From: Bacteroidales bacterium Bact_13
Lineage (GTDB): Bacteria; Bacteroidota; Bacteroidia; Bacteroidales; UBA932
DNA: 57,376 nt
Direction of reading: 5' to 3'
Assembly (NCBI GenBank): GCA_001602845.1
Contig: LUZE01000145.1
Location: forward strand, 1-57,376
Part shown: positions 42,735 through 51,175 of the stretch, piece after piece
Layout: every line of letters starts with the position of its first letter
Numbering within the stretch: the stretch's first letter is position 1
Program-made: the position numbers and the translations under genes
Notes under the pieces: generated by a model
Told to the model about the DNA's origin: nothing
The model's database searches: none
Seen by the model: only the letters and a program-made list of their open reading frames with translations

Positions 42735-44327
42735 ATGGAAGAAAAGACGCGGAAAGCGCTCTCCTCGATCGGATGGTGGCTCGTCCTGATGCTGTTGCTG
42801 GCGCTGATTTTCTTGATGTGGAACCGGAACCGTCGTCCGACGGTGCGGATTCCGGAAGGTGACTGGGCCAAGCTGATGCTGGTGCTCCAGACCGTGGACA
42901 AGGATTATGTGGACGAGATCGACCAGCGTGCCGTCACCGAGCAGATCCTGCCGGACCTGCTCGCGAAGCTGGACCCGCATTCGGTATACCTGCCGCCCGT
43001 GGAACTGAAAGCGGCGGAGGAGGACCTGCAGGGTGGCTTTGACGGCATCGGCATCCAGTTTACCGTGCCGAACGACACGGCTGTCGTCACGCAGGTCATC
43101 GCCGGCGGCCCGTCCGAACGTGCCGGGCTCCTGTCCGGCGACCGCATCATCCAGGTGGACGACCGCGTGATCGCGGGCAACGGAACGCCGCAGGATTCGA
43201 TGGTGCGCATGATGAAGGGCCGTCGCGGCACGCAGGTGACGGTGCAGGTCAAGCGGGAAGGGGAGCGGGAGCTGATTCCGTTCCTGATCACGCGCGACGT
43301 GATTCCGGTCAACAGTGTGGACGTTTCCTTCATGCTCAACGATACGACGGGTTACATCAAGCTCTCGAAGTTCTCCCGGACCACGTATCTGGAGTTCCTC
43401 GAGGCGGCGCTCAAGCTGCGCGGTGAGGGAATGCGGCGGCTGGTCTTCGACCTGCGCGACAATACGGGAGGCTATCTCGACCAGGCGCTGATGCTTTGCA
43501 ACGAATTCCTGCAGAAGGGCGACCTGATCGTCTACATGGAAGGCCGCAACCGGGCCCGCAGCGACGTTTTCGCCGACGGCCGCGGCAGTTGCCGCGACAT
43601 CGAGCTGGCCGTCCTCATCAACGAGGGCTCGGCTTCCTCGAGCGAGATTTTCGCCGGCGCGATGCAGGACAACGACCGCGCCGTGCTCTACGGCTTGCGC
43701 TCGTTCGGCAAGGGACTGGTGCAGGAGCCGCTTTTCTTCAATGACGGATCGGGCATCCGGCTCACGGTGGCGCGCTATCACACGCCGTCAGGCCGCTGCA
43801 TCCAGAAGCCGTATGGCGACGATTATGGCTATGACATTTTCGAACGCTACCAGAGCGGCGAGATGATGAGTGCAGACAGTATCAAGGTCAACGATTCGCT
43901 CCGGTTCGAGACGCGTTCCGGCCGCACGGTCTATGGCGGCGGCGGTATCATCCCCGACGTGTTCGTGCCCCTCGACACGACCCGCTACACGGAATACCTG
44001 GGCAAATGCAACCGGCAGAGCCTGCAGGTGAAGTATGCAAACCAGGTGGCGGACCGCAACCGGGCGCGGCTGCGCGAGATCCGCGACCTGCCCTCTCTTG
44101 AGCGTTTCCTCGACGGAATGGACCTGAAGCGGGGCTTCATCGGCTTCACTTCCGCACAGGGAGTAGTGCCGACGGACGAGGAATGGGCTGTCTCCGGCGA
44201 CGTCATCCTGACGCAGGTCCGCGCACTGATCGGACGCAACACGCCGATGAACGACGAGGCGTTCTACCCGATCTATCTGCGCATCGACAACGTGATGGAT
44301 GCGGTTATGAAAGGGGTGGAAGAGTGA
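42735..44327 (+). CDS. S41-family C-terminal processing peptidase
   Basis: A 530-residue membrane-anchored periplasmic protease. One N-terminal membrane segment (WWLVLMLLLALIFLM) is followed by the S41 N-terminal helices and a PDZ domain (about 90-180; GIGIQFTVPNDTAVVTQVIAGGPSERAGLLSGDRI). The catalytic core has INEGSASSSEIFAGAMQDNDRA with the nucleophile serine and SFGKGLVQ with the lysine general base. The C-terminal part is the extended helical region of Bacteroidetes CtpA-like enzymes. Last gene of the ABC exporter - ligase - deaminase group by spacing (3 bases). Confidence 0.92.
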   Translation: MEEKTRKALSSIGWWLVLMLLLALIFLMWNRNRRPTVRIPEGDWAKLMLVLQTVDKDYVDEIDQRAVTEQILPDLLAKLDPHSVYLPPVELKAAEEDLQGGFDGIGIQFTVPNDTAVVTQVIAGGPSERAGLLSGDRIIQVDDRVIAGNGTPQDSMVRMMKGRRGTQVTVQVKREGERELIPFLITRDVIPVNSVDVSFMLNDTTGYIKLSKFSRTTYLEFLEAALKLRGEGMRRLVFDLRDNTGGYLDQALMLCNEFLQKGDLIVYMEGRNRARSDVFADGRGSCRDIELAVLINEGSASSSEIFAGAMQDNDRAVLYGLRSFGKGLVQEPLFFNDGSGIRLTVARYHTPSGRCIQKPYGDDYGYDIFERYQSGEMMSADSIKVNDSLRFETRSGRTVYGGGGIIPDVFVPLDTTRYTEYLGKCNRQSLQVKYANQVADRNRARLREIRDLPSLERFLDGMDLKRGFIGFTSAQGVVPTDEEWAVSGDVILTQVRALIGRNTPMNDEAFYPIYLRIDNVMDAVMKGVEE

Positions 44328-44394
44328 AACTTTTTTAGATTTTACTCGTATAATAATTGTTTTTTCGCCTAAAATCTAAATTTATACTTTTTCA

Positions 44395-45444
44395 ATGAAA
44401 CTTTCTCAATTCGGCTTCGAGCTTCCGCAGGAACTGATTGCCAAGTATCCTTCGCAGGAGCGGGACGAGTGCCGTCTGATGGTCGTCCACAAGGACACGG
44501 GTGACATCGAGCACAGGATTTTCAAGGATATTATCGAATATGCGGCGCCGCATGACCTGTTCGTTTTCAACGATGCGAAGGTCTTCCCGGCGCGGATGCG
44601 CGGCAACAAGGAGAAGACGGGTGCGGAGATCGACGTCTTCCTGCTTCGCGAGCTCAACAAGGAGCAGCGCCTGTGGGACGTGCTGGTCGATCCGGCGCGC
44701 AAGATCCGTATCGGCAACAAGCTGTATTTCGGCGAGAACGACAGCCTGGTGGCGGAGGTGATCGACAATACCACTTCGCGCGGCCGCACGCTTCGTTTCC
44801 TGTTTGACGGCACGTACGAGGAGTTCCGCGAGACGTTGTACCAGATGGGTTCGCTGCCGATTCCGAAGTGGATCCGTCCGCATGCGGAGGAGATCGACAA
44901 GGAGCGTTTCCAGACGATTTTCGCATCGAAGGAAGGGGCGGTCGCCTGTCCGGCTGCGGGTCTGCATTTCAGCAAGATCCTGTTCAAGAAGATGGAGATC
45001 CGCGACATCGAGTCGACGTTCCTGACGCTCTACATGGGCAATGCGCATTTCCACAACGTGGATGTGGAGGATCTGTCAAAGCACAAGATGGATTCGGAGC
45101 AGTATGTGATCTCGGAGGAGACGGCTGCGAAGGTGAACGGGACGAAGGCGGCCGGGCACAAGATTTTCGCCGTTGGCGTGACGGTGGTCCGGGCGTTGGA
45201 GACGTATGTGACGACGAAGAAGGAGATTCGGGCGAACGAGGGTTGGACGAACAAGTTCATTTTCCCGCCGTACCAGTTCTCGATCATGGATGCCGTCGTG
45301 ACGAATTTCCATCTGCCTTACAGCACGATGCTGATGTCGGCTGCCGCTTTCGGCGGCTATCACAACGTGATGAACGCCTACAAGGTCGCCATCCAGGAGG
45401 GTTACCAGTTCGGCACCTACGGCGACGCGATGCTGATCATCTGA
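44395..45444 (+). CDS. queA: S-adenosylmethionine:tRNA ribosyltransferase-isomerase QueA
   Basis: A 349-residue enzyme that transfers the ribosyl moiety of SAM to preQ1 in tRNA to make epoxyqueuosine. It has LPQELIAKYPSQERDECRL at the N-terminus, VFNDAKVFPARM, LPIPKWIRP, CPAAGLHFS and TNFHLPYSTMLMSAAAFGG. Length is typical. The AT-rich 67-base gap upstream contains an inverted pair TTTAGATTTT (44334-44343) / AAAATCTAAA (44371-44380). A T-rich terminator lies 28 bases after the stop. Confidence 0.95.
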   Translation: MKLSQFGFELPQELIAKYPSQERDECRLMVVHKDTGDIEHRIFKDIIEYAAPHDLFVFNDAKVFPARMRGNKEKTGAEIDVFLLRELNKEQRLWDVLVDPARKIRIGNKLYFGENDSLVAEVIDNTTSRGRTLRFLFDGTYEEFRETLYQMGSLPIPKWIRPHAEEIDKERFQTIFASKEGAVACPAAGLHFSKILFKKMEIRDIESTFLTLYMGNAHFHNVDVEDLSKHKMDSEQYVISEETAAKVNGTKAAGHKIFAVGVTVVRALETYVTTKKEIRANEGWTNKFIFPPYQFSIMDAVVTNFHLPYSTMLMSAAAFGGYHNVMNAYKVAIQEGYQFGTYGDAMLII

Positions 45445-45472
45445 TCCGATATCCCATCGGTTGATACCCATA

Positions 45473-45500
45473 ATGCCCGATCAATTCGGGCATTTTTTTT
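45473..45500 (+). terminator. queA terminator, same geometry as the palindrome family
   Basis: ATGCCCGA-TCAAT-TCGGGCAT followed by a run of T: a canonical intrinsic terminator. Its 8+5+8 stem is one base per arm different from the dispersed palindrome ATGCCCGG-N5-CCGGGCAT. Confidence 0.9.
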
Positions 45501-45522
45501 CGTCATGCCCTGACGATTTCAG

Positions 45523-45569
45523 ATGCCCGGTCAAGCCGGGCATGACAAAGAGGTCAAGCCGGGCATGAC
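45523..45569. repeat. Intergenic palindrome and half copy before dprA
   Basis: ATGCCCGG-TCAAG-CCGGGCAT at 45523-45543, then a half copy GTCAAGCCGGGCATGAC at 45553-45569. The 237-base gap between queA and dprA otherwise holds the queA terminator and an upstream region with TAATTTAG, a possible weak -7 box, about 10 bases before the dprA ATG. Confidence 0.8.
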
Positions 45570-45681
45570 AGAAAGATTAGCCGGTCATTACATAGGTTTT
45601 ATTGATTTTCGGGAGAGGAAGATATTGACGTTTTGCGGGGGCGGATGGGAAAAGGAGTCTGTAATTTAGCGGTAAAAAAAG

Positions 45682-46788
45682 ATGGACTCCGACAATCTCG
45701 TATGCCTCTGTGCGCTGAGCAAGGTCTTTGCGTACAAAAGCGCCGTCGGCCGGCAGCTGATCGACGCCTTTGGCGGCCCCGCCGCCGTCTTTGCGGCTCC
45801 GCGCAGCGCCCTTCGCGACGCCTTGAACCACGCCGACGAATACGTCGACGCCCTTACCGCCCCCGGCCTCCTCGAATGGGCCTGCACCGAAACCGAATGG
45901 GCCGCCGCCCATGGCGTCGACCTGCTACCCTGCGGCAGCGCCCGCTATCCCTTCCGCCTCGCCCAATGCGACGACGCCCCGCTCCTGCTGTATTGTAAAG
46001 GAACCGCCGACCTGAACGTCCCGTGCGTCCTCTCCGTCGTCGGAACCCGTAAGGCCACCTGGTACGGCCGGACAACCTGCCGGAAACTGGTCGAAAGGCT
46101 CGCCGGCCTCCCCGTCCGCCCGCTGGTCGTCAGCGGCCTGGCACTGGGCATCGACGGCTGCGCCCATCTGGCCGCACTGGAAGCCGGCCTGCAGACCGTC
46201 GGCGTCATGCCGACCGGCCTCGATGAAATCTATCCCCGACAACACCGGGACCTGGCTGCCCGCATTGTGGAACACGGCGCCCTGGTCACCGATTTTCCCC
46301 GGCTGACGGCCCCCGCCGCCCATACCTTCATCCGGCGGAACCGCCTGATCGCCGGCATGGCCGATGCCACGCTGCTGGCCGAATCCTTCGCCAGGGGCGG
46401 CGGCCTGATCACCGTCTCGCTGGCCGAATCGTATGGCCGCGACGTGTTCGCCGTGCCCGGACGGCTCACCGACCTTTCCTTTGCCGGCTGTCACGAGATT
46501 ATCCGCAACAACATCGCCCAGATCGTGACCGACGCCGACAGCATCCCGCTGGCAATGGGATGGTTGAAACAACCGGCCCGGAGTGGACGGCAGCCCGGTT
46601 TCCGGCCGGAAGACTCCGCCCTCAAGCGAACCCTGCTCGCCCTGCTCGGCGAACGCGGCACGCTCTCGGCCGACGAACTGTCCGGCCTCACCGGCCAGGA
46701 TGCCGGCACCATCAGCGTCGCCCTCTTCGAACTCGAGGTGGAGGGCCGCGTGGCCGCCGAATTCGGGAATAAATATGCCCGGACCTGA
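45682..46788 (+). CDS. dprA: DNA-processing protein DprA
   Basis: A 368-residue protein that loads RecA on incoming single-stranded DNA during natural transformation. The N-terminal SAM-like region (about 1-65) is followed by the Rossmann-like core: LSVVGTRKATWYG, VVSGLALGIDGCAH, GVMPTGLDEIYPRQH, FIRRNRLIAGMAD and VFAVPGRLTD. A C-terminal winged-helix domain is visible (LLALLGERGTLSADELSGLTG). No comEC or comEA is in the window. The protein keeps the family length and shows no repeat insert. Confidence 0.94.
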   Translation: MDSDNLVCLCALSKVFAYKSAVGRQLIDAFGGPAAVFAAPRSALRDALNHADEYVDALTAPGLLEWACTETEWAAAHGVDLLPCGSARYPFRLAQCDDAPLLLYCKGTADLNVPCVLSVVGTRKATWYGRTTCRKLVERLAGLPVRPLVVSGLALGIDGCAHLAALEAGLQTVGVMPTGLDEIYPRQHRDLAARIVEHGALVTDFPRLTAPAAHTFIRRNRLIAGMADATLLAESFARGGGLITVSLAESYGRDVFAVPGRLTDLSFAGCHEIIRNNIAQIVTDADSIPLAMGWLKQPARSGRQPGFRPEDSALKRTLLALLGERGTLSADELSGLTGQDAGTISVALFELEVEGRVAAEFGNKYART

Positions 46789-46813
46789 AGGCGGGAATGC
46801 CATATTTTTTTGT

Positions 46814-46821
46814 TATATTTG
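46814..46821 (+). promoter_or_regulatory. -7 promoter element, tatD-asparaginase
   Basis: TATATTTG 24 bases before the tatD ATG, with an AAGGGAAAAG purine run directly ahead of the start. Confidence 0.6.
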
Positions 46822-46845
46822 TAAATTCATCGAATAAGGGAAAAG

Positions 46846-47619
46846 ATGGAACTGATCGATACCCATTCGCACATCTACGACGAGGCTTTTCGTGAGGATT
46901 TCACGGACGTGCTCGGCCGTGCCCGCGAAGCCGGCATCGTCGCCTGCGTGATGCCCGGCATCGACCGTTCCTGCTACGATGACCTATGTGCGAAAGCCGA
47001 CCAGCTGCCCGGCTTTGCCTATCCCTGTGTCGGCCTGCATCCCACTTCGGTGGGGGAGAACTGGCAGGAGGAACTCGATTTCGTGAAGCAGCACATGCAG
47101 GACCGCCCCTGGCGGGCCGTCGGCGAGATCGGGCTTGACGAATACTGGTCGAAAGATTTCGTGAAGGAGCAGATGCGTGTGCTGGAAGAGCAGATCGTGC
47201 TCGCCGCGGAAGCCGGCCTGCCCGTGATCATCCATCTCCGGGAGGCGACGGACGACTTCCTCCGCGTGCTCGAGGACCTGCGCGGCGTTTCGTTCCGGGG
47301 CTCGATGCATGCCTGGTCCGGCAGTTACGAGATGTACCGGCGGCTGCTGACCTATGCCGATTTCCGTTTCGGAATCGGCGGCGTGGTCACCTACAAGAAT
47401 GCGGGCGTCGCCGCGGCGCTCGAGAAAATGTCGATGCAGGACATCGTGCTGGAGACGGACTGTCCCTGGCTGACCCCTGTCCCGTACCGCGGCCGGCGGA
47501 ACGAGCCCTCCTATGTGCGGCTCATTGCTGAAAAAGTGGCACAGATCAAGAGCCTGGCGCTCGAGGAGGTCGCGGCGACGACCACGGAAAACGCCCGCAG
47601 GCTCTTCAATCTATATTGA
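46846..47619 (+). CDS. TatD-family metal-dependent hydrolase
   Basis: A 257-residue TIM-barrel hydrolase. It has the metal histidines in IDTHSHIYDEAF, CVGLHPTSV, AVGEIGLDEYW, PVIIHLREA and the terminal VLETDCPWLTPVPYRGRRNEPSYV. DNase/3'-5' exonuclease activity on damaged DNA is known for TatD relatives. Length is standard. Asparaginase starts 2 bases after its stop. Confidence 0.92.
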   Translation: MELIDTHSHIYDEAFREDFTDVLGRAREAGIVACVMPGIDRSCYDDLCAKADQLPGFAYPCVGLHPTSVGENWQEELDFVKQHMQDRPWRAVGEIGLDEYWSKDFVKEQMRVLEEQIVLAAEAGLPVIIHLREATDDFLRVLEDLRGVSFRGSMHAWSGSYEMYRRLLTYADFRFGIGGVVTYKNAGVAAALEKMSMQDIVLETDCPWLTPVPYRGRRNEPSYVRLIAEKVAQIKSLALEEVAATTTENARRLFNLY

Positions 47620-47621
47620 TT

Positions 47622-48656
47622 ATGGACAGAAAGATACTCCTTATCTACACGGGCGGGACCATCGGAATGAAGCAGGACCCCGACACGTTGCTCCTCAAGC
47701 CCTTCGACTTCACCCAGATCCTGCAGGAAGTGCCCGAGCTCCGCAAGTTCGGCTTCCAGATCGATACGATCTCCTTCGACCCCGTCATCGATTCGTCCGA
47801 TGCGAAACCGGAATTCTGGGTAGATCTGGCCCGCCTCATCCGCGAACACTACGACGCCTATTGCGGCTTTGTTGTGCTGCACGGCACCGACACGATGGCC
47901 TATACGGCCTCGGCGCTCAGCTTCATGCTCGAGAACCTCGAGAAGCCGGTCATCCTCACCGGCAGCCAGCTGCCCATCGGCATGCTCCGTACCGACGGCA
48001 AACAGAACCTCATCGATGCCATCGAGCTGGCGGCGGACATCGGGCCGGACGGGCATCCGTGCGTCAGTGAAGTCTGTATCTATTTCGAGACCGAGCTCTT
48101 CCGGGGCAACCGCACGACCAAGTACAACGCGGAGAACTTCAGTGCCTTCCGCTCGGCGAACTATCCCGCCCTGGCGGAAGTGGGCATCCATATCCGCTAT
48201 AACAGGCCGGCCCTGTTCCGTCCGGACCAGTGGGGAAAACCGCTGCGCATCCACACGGACCTCGATACGCACGTGGCCGTGCTGAAGATCTTCCCGGGCA
48301 TCTCGGAGGCATTTGTCCGTTCCGTGCTTTCGGCCGAAGGACTCCGCGCCGTGGTGCTCGAGACCTATGGCTCGGGCAACGCCCTTTCGGACGCGTGGTT
48401 CCTCGACGCCCTGACCGGTTTCACGGCCGGCGGCGGCATCGTGGTCAACATCACCCAGTGCCAGGCGGGCTCCGTCGACATGGGCGCTTATGCCAACGGA
48501 GACACCCTCCGGAAGGCCGGTGTGGTGTGCGGATATGACCTTACGACGGAAGCCGCTTTGACAAAATTATTTGTGCTTTTGGGCCAGTATGCAGATAATA
48601 AGGAAGTTAGAGAATTGTTCAGGATTTGCGAAAGTGGAGAATTTTCTCAGAAATGA
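47622..48656 (+). CDS. Type I L-asparaginase
   Basis: A 344-residue enzyme hydrolysing asparagine to aspartate and ammonia. The first catalytic threonine is Thr13 in LLIYTGGTIGM and the second lies in VVLHGTDTMAYTASAL. PVILTGSQLPIG and TKYNAENFSAFRS support the family. There is no signal peptide, so it should be the cytoplasmic type I. The ATG at 47622 is preferred over a TTG two codons upstream that overlaps the tatD stop. Confidence 0.92.
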   Translation: MDRKILLIYTGGTIGMKQDPDTLLLKPFDFTQILQEVPELRKFGFQIDTISFDPVIDSSDAKPEFWVDLARLIREHYDAYCGFVVLHGTDTMAYTASALSFMLENLEKPVILTGSQLPIGMLRTDGKQNLIDAIELAADIGPDGHPCVSEVCIYFETELFRGNRTTKYNAENFSAFRSANYPALAEVGIHIRYNRPALFRPDQWGKPLRIHTDLDTHVAVLKIFPGISEAFVRSVLSAEGLRAVVLETYGSGNALSDAWFLDALTGFTAGGGIVVNITQCQAGSVDMGAYANGDTLRKAGVVCGYDLTTEAALTKLFVLLGQYADNKEVRELFRICESGEFSQK

Positions 48657-48744
48657 TGATACTTTCCAAAAAAATTGTTAAATTGCATGGAATTTCGAAC
48701 TATAACTATTTAAATACAGTGTTTAATAATTAATCAAAAAACCT
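48657..48744 (+). promoter_or_regulatory. AT-rich leader of the exbB-exbD operon
   Basis: 88 bases, strongly AT-rich, between asparaginase and exbB. A promoter is likely here on composition and context, but no exact TAnnTTTG box could be picked. Confidence 0.35.
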
Positions 48745-49551
48745 ATGAAGAAAATTTTCATGTTTTTGGCAGTGATCGGTCTTCTGACCATTTCTGCCGA
48801 GTACCAGAAGACTTTTGCACAGGACCAGCCTGCAGAGCAGACGGAAGAGGTCGTGGCTGAAGCCAACAACGCCGCTGACGAGATCGTCGATCCGTTCGCC
48901 GCATCCTCGGACGACAAGCCGATCCACCAGCAGCTCAAGAAACTCTTCATCGAAGGTGGTGCAACGTTCATGGCACTCGTGCTGTTGTGCCTCATCCTCG
49001 GTCTGGCTATCGCCATTGCGAAGATCATCACGCTGAGCATCGCACAGAACAACAACACGAAACTGCTCAACAAGATTGAGGACTGCCTCAAGAACGAAGG
49101 CGTCGACAAGGCATACGAGCTCTGCAGGAACACGCCGGGCCCGGTGGCACGCATCTTCACCCAGGGCCTGCTCCGCGTCAAGGACGGCCAGGGCATCGAG
49201 AAAGCTGAGAAATCCGTTGTCGAGTATGGCTCCGTGGAAATGGGTAAGCTCGAGAAAGGTCTTTCCTGGATCGGCCTCTTCATCGGTATCGCTCCTCAGT
49301 TGGGCTTTATGGGTACCGTCCTCGGTCTGATCGAGGCATTCGACGCCATCGAGGTGGCCGGCGATATCAGCCCGGCACTGGTCGCAGGCGGTATGAAGGT
49401 CGCTCTGATCACCACCGTCGGCGGTCTGGTCGTCGCAATTATCCTCCAGCTGTTCTACAACTACATCATCTCCAAGATCGACACCATCGTCGTGGACATG
49501 GAAGACTCTTCCATCTCGCTCGTCGACATGCTTGTCAAGTACAGCAAATAA
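48745..49551 (+). CDS. exbB: ExbB/TolQ-type proton channel protein
   Basis: A 268-residue inner-membrane protein of the MotA/TolQ/ExbB family that, with ExbD, uses the proton gradient to drive TonB. There is an N-terminal hydrophobic segment (signal or first helix), an acidic periplasmic stretch (about 25-60), then a membrane helix ALVLLCLILGLAIAIA. The conserved pair of helices follows (WIGLFIGIAPQLGFMGTVLGLIEAF, and ALITTVGGLVVAIILQLFYNYI). Three downstream genes complete the complex; a TonB-like gene lies about 4.8 kb further on. Confidence 0.92.
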   Translation: MKKIFMFLAVIGLLTISAEYQKTFAQDQPAEQTEEVVAEANNAADEIVDPFAASSDDKPIHQQLKKLFIEGGATFMALVLLCLILGLAIAIAKIITLSIAQNNNTKLLNKIEDCLKNEGVDKAYELCRNTPGPVARIFTQGLLRVKDGQGIEKAEKSVVEYGSVEMGKLEKGLSWIGLFIGIAPQLGFMGTVLGLIEAFDAIEVAGDISPALVAGGMKVALITTVGGLVVAIILQLFYNYIISKIDTIVVDMEDSSISLVDMLVKYSK

Positions 49552-49575
49552 CAACGTTCATTCTTTGATTTGATT

Positions 49576-50019
49576 ATGAAAGAAGCTAACGAAAAAAGAG
49601 AGAACAGGCCCTGGAAGATTCTGGAGCTGATCCTTTTCGTGGTGTCGCTGGTGCTGTTCGCCATCGTCTTCTCCAAGAATCCGAAGACGACCGATGCAGC
49701 CTGCCTCAACCCGTTCCTGTACTGGATCTATGCTCTTGTCGTCTTGGCTCTCTGCGTCACCCTGCTCTTCCCGCTGGTGGGCGCATTCAAGTCCAAGAAG
49801 AAACTCCTGCGCCTGATCATCCTCATCCTGGCGGTCGTCGTGATCGTCGGCGGTGCATGGTTGCTTGCGCCGGGTACGGCTATCGATACCAATGCGTCCA
49901 ACGTGACGGCAGGTACTTTCAAGTTTGCTGATATGGTGCTCTTCGTCACCTACCTCCTCGTTTGCGGAGCCATCGTGACCCTGATCTGGAGTGCCATCCG
50001 TAATGCTCTCAAAAAATAA
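49576..50019 (+). CDS. Four-helix membrane protein in the exb operon
   Basis: A 147-residue hypothetical protein with four hydrophobic segments (near residues 15-33, 47-70, 77-98, 115-138) and short charged ends. Located between exbB and the first exbD with gaps of 24 and 10 bases, so it is almost certainly co-transcribed with them. No family motif is recognised. The ATG at 49576 is chosen over a TTG two codons earlier. A structural or accessory role in the proton-channel complex is inferred from position only. Confidence 0.78.
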   Translation: MKEANEKRENRPWKILELILFVVSLVLFAIVFSKNPKTTDAACLNPFLYWIYALVVLALCVTLLFPLVGAFKSKKKLLRLIILILAVVVIVGGAWLLAPGTAIDTNASNVTAGTFKFADMVLFVTYLLVCGAIVTLIWSAIRNALKK

Positions 50020-50029
50020 GTAATTTAGT

Positions 50030-50611
50030 ATGGCTAAGAAAAAGGTTCCTGAAATCAACGGCTCATCAATGGCGGATATCGCGTTCATCGCGCTGATATT
50101 CTTCTTGATGGTGACGACGATGGACAAGGAGGAGGGTATTGCCCGCCAGCTTCCGCCGATCCCGCCTGAGGATCAGAAGGTGGAAGACCAGAAAGTCAAC
50201 CGTCGCAACATCATCCAGGTGAAGATCAATGCGGCCGACCGCCTCTTGGCCGGAGGTGTACCTATGGATGTCAGCCAGCTGAAAGATAAGATCAAGGAAT
50301 TCATGACCAACCCGTACGATGATCCGAACCTGCCCGAGAAAGAGGAGCAGGATATCCCGGGTATCGGAAAGGTGATGGTCTCCAAAGGTGTCATCTCGCT
50401 CCAGAACGACCGCGGTACTTCGTACCAGGCCTACATCACCGTCCAGAACGAACTGGTGAAGGCCATCAACGAAATCCGCGACGAGTTCTCGATGCAGCAC
50501 TTCGGCAAGAAGTACAGCAAGCTGGATGACGACCAGGTAGACATGGTTCGTAAGGCTGTGCCTCAGCGTATTTCCGAGGCAGAGCCGAAGGATGTCAAGA
50601 AGAAGAAATAG
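50030..50611 (+). CDS. exbD: ExbD/TolR-type protein, first copy
   Basis: A 193-residue protein with one N-terminal membrane helix containing the conserved aspartate (SSMADIAFIALIFFLMVTTM) and a periplasmic domain. The periplasmic part is longer than in classical ExbD (about 140) and has a Lys-rich tail. Followed 11 bases later by a second exbD. Two distinct ExbD-like proteins per operon are typical of Bacteroidetes. Confidence 0.92.
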   Translation: MAKKKVPEINGSSMADIAFIALIFFLMVTTMDKEEGIARQLPPIPPEDQKVEDQKVNRRNIIQVKINAADRLLAGGVPMDVSQLKDKIKEFMTNPYDDPNLPEKEEQDIPGIGKVMVSKGVISLQNDRGTSYQAYITVQNELVKAINEIRDEFSMQHFGKKYSKLDDDQVDMVRKAVPQRISEAEPKDVKKKK

Positions 50612-50622
50612 GAGGATTCAGT

Positions 50623-51108
50623 ATGGCTAAATTCATCAAAGAAAACAAGGGTGAGCTTCCGCAGATGAATACTTCGTCCCTCCCGGACATCGTGTTCATC
50701 ATCCTGATGTTCTTCATGGTCTGTACGTCTATGCGCCAGAACGAGACGAAAGTCCGCGTGCGCATGCCGCAGGCTACGGAGATTGCGAAACTCGACCGCA
50801 AAGACCTGGCTTCCTATATCTATATCGGCACCCCTTCGAACCAGTACCAGAAGGAGTACGGTACGGATTCCCGTATCCAGCTGAATGACGTCATCTGCAA
50901 GGACAACAACGACTTGAGCGCCATCCGTGACTTCATCGCCGCAGAGCGTGAGTCGATGAGCGAGCAAGACCGTCCGTTCATGCAGGTCAACATCAAGGCC
51001 GACCAGGATACCCGCATGGGTATCATCACCGACGTGAAGCAGGAGCTTCGCCGGTGCTCTGCCTTGAAGATCGTGTATGGCGCGCGAAAGGGCGGCGTAC
51101 AGAAATGA
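50623..51108 (+). CDS. exbD: ExbD/TolR-type protein, second copy
   Basis: A 161-residue relative of the preceding protein. The membrane helix is TSSLPDIVFIILMFFMVCTSM with the proton-path aspartate, and the periplasmic part ends VNIKADQDTRMGIITDVKQELR. Shares little sequence with its neighbour outside the helix, so the pair is likely to form a hetero-oligomer with ExbB. Ends at a good terminator. Confidence 0.92.
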   Translation: MAKFIKENKGELPQMNTSSLPDIVFIILMFFMVCTSMRQNETKVRVRMPQATEIAKLDRKDLASYIYIGTPSNQYQKEYGTDSRIQLNDVICKDNNDLSAIRDFIAAERESMSEQDRPFMQVNIKADQDTRMGIITDVKQELRRCSALKIVYGARKGGVQK

Positions 51109-51128
51109 CGAATGCTTGAATAAAGGAG

Positions 51129-51155
51129 AGGGTGGCTTCGTCCACCCTTTCTTTT
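51129..51155 (+). terminator. Rho-independent terminator after the exb operon
   Basis: AGGGTGG (51129-51135) pairs with CCACCCT (51142-51148) around a CTTCGT loop, followed by TTCTTTTATTT. Confidence 0.88.
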
Positions 51156-51175
51156 ATTTAAATAATGTGTAAGCG

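Noticed and set aside
44334-44380. Inverted repeat TTTAGATTTT / AAAATCTAAA before queA as terminator or operator
   Set aside because: AT-rich, long loop and no T-run. It could be chance in an AT-rich gap.
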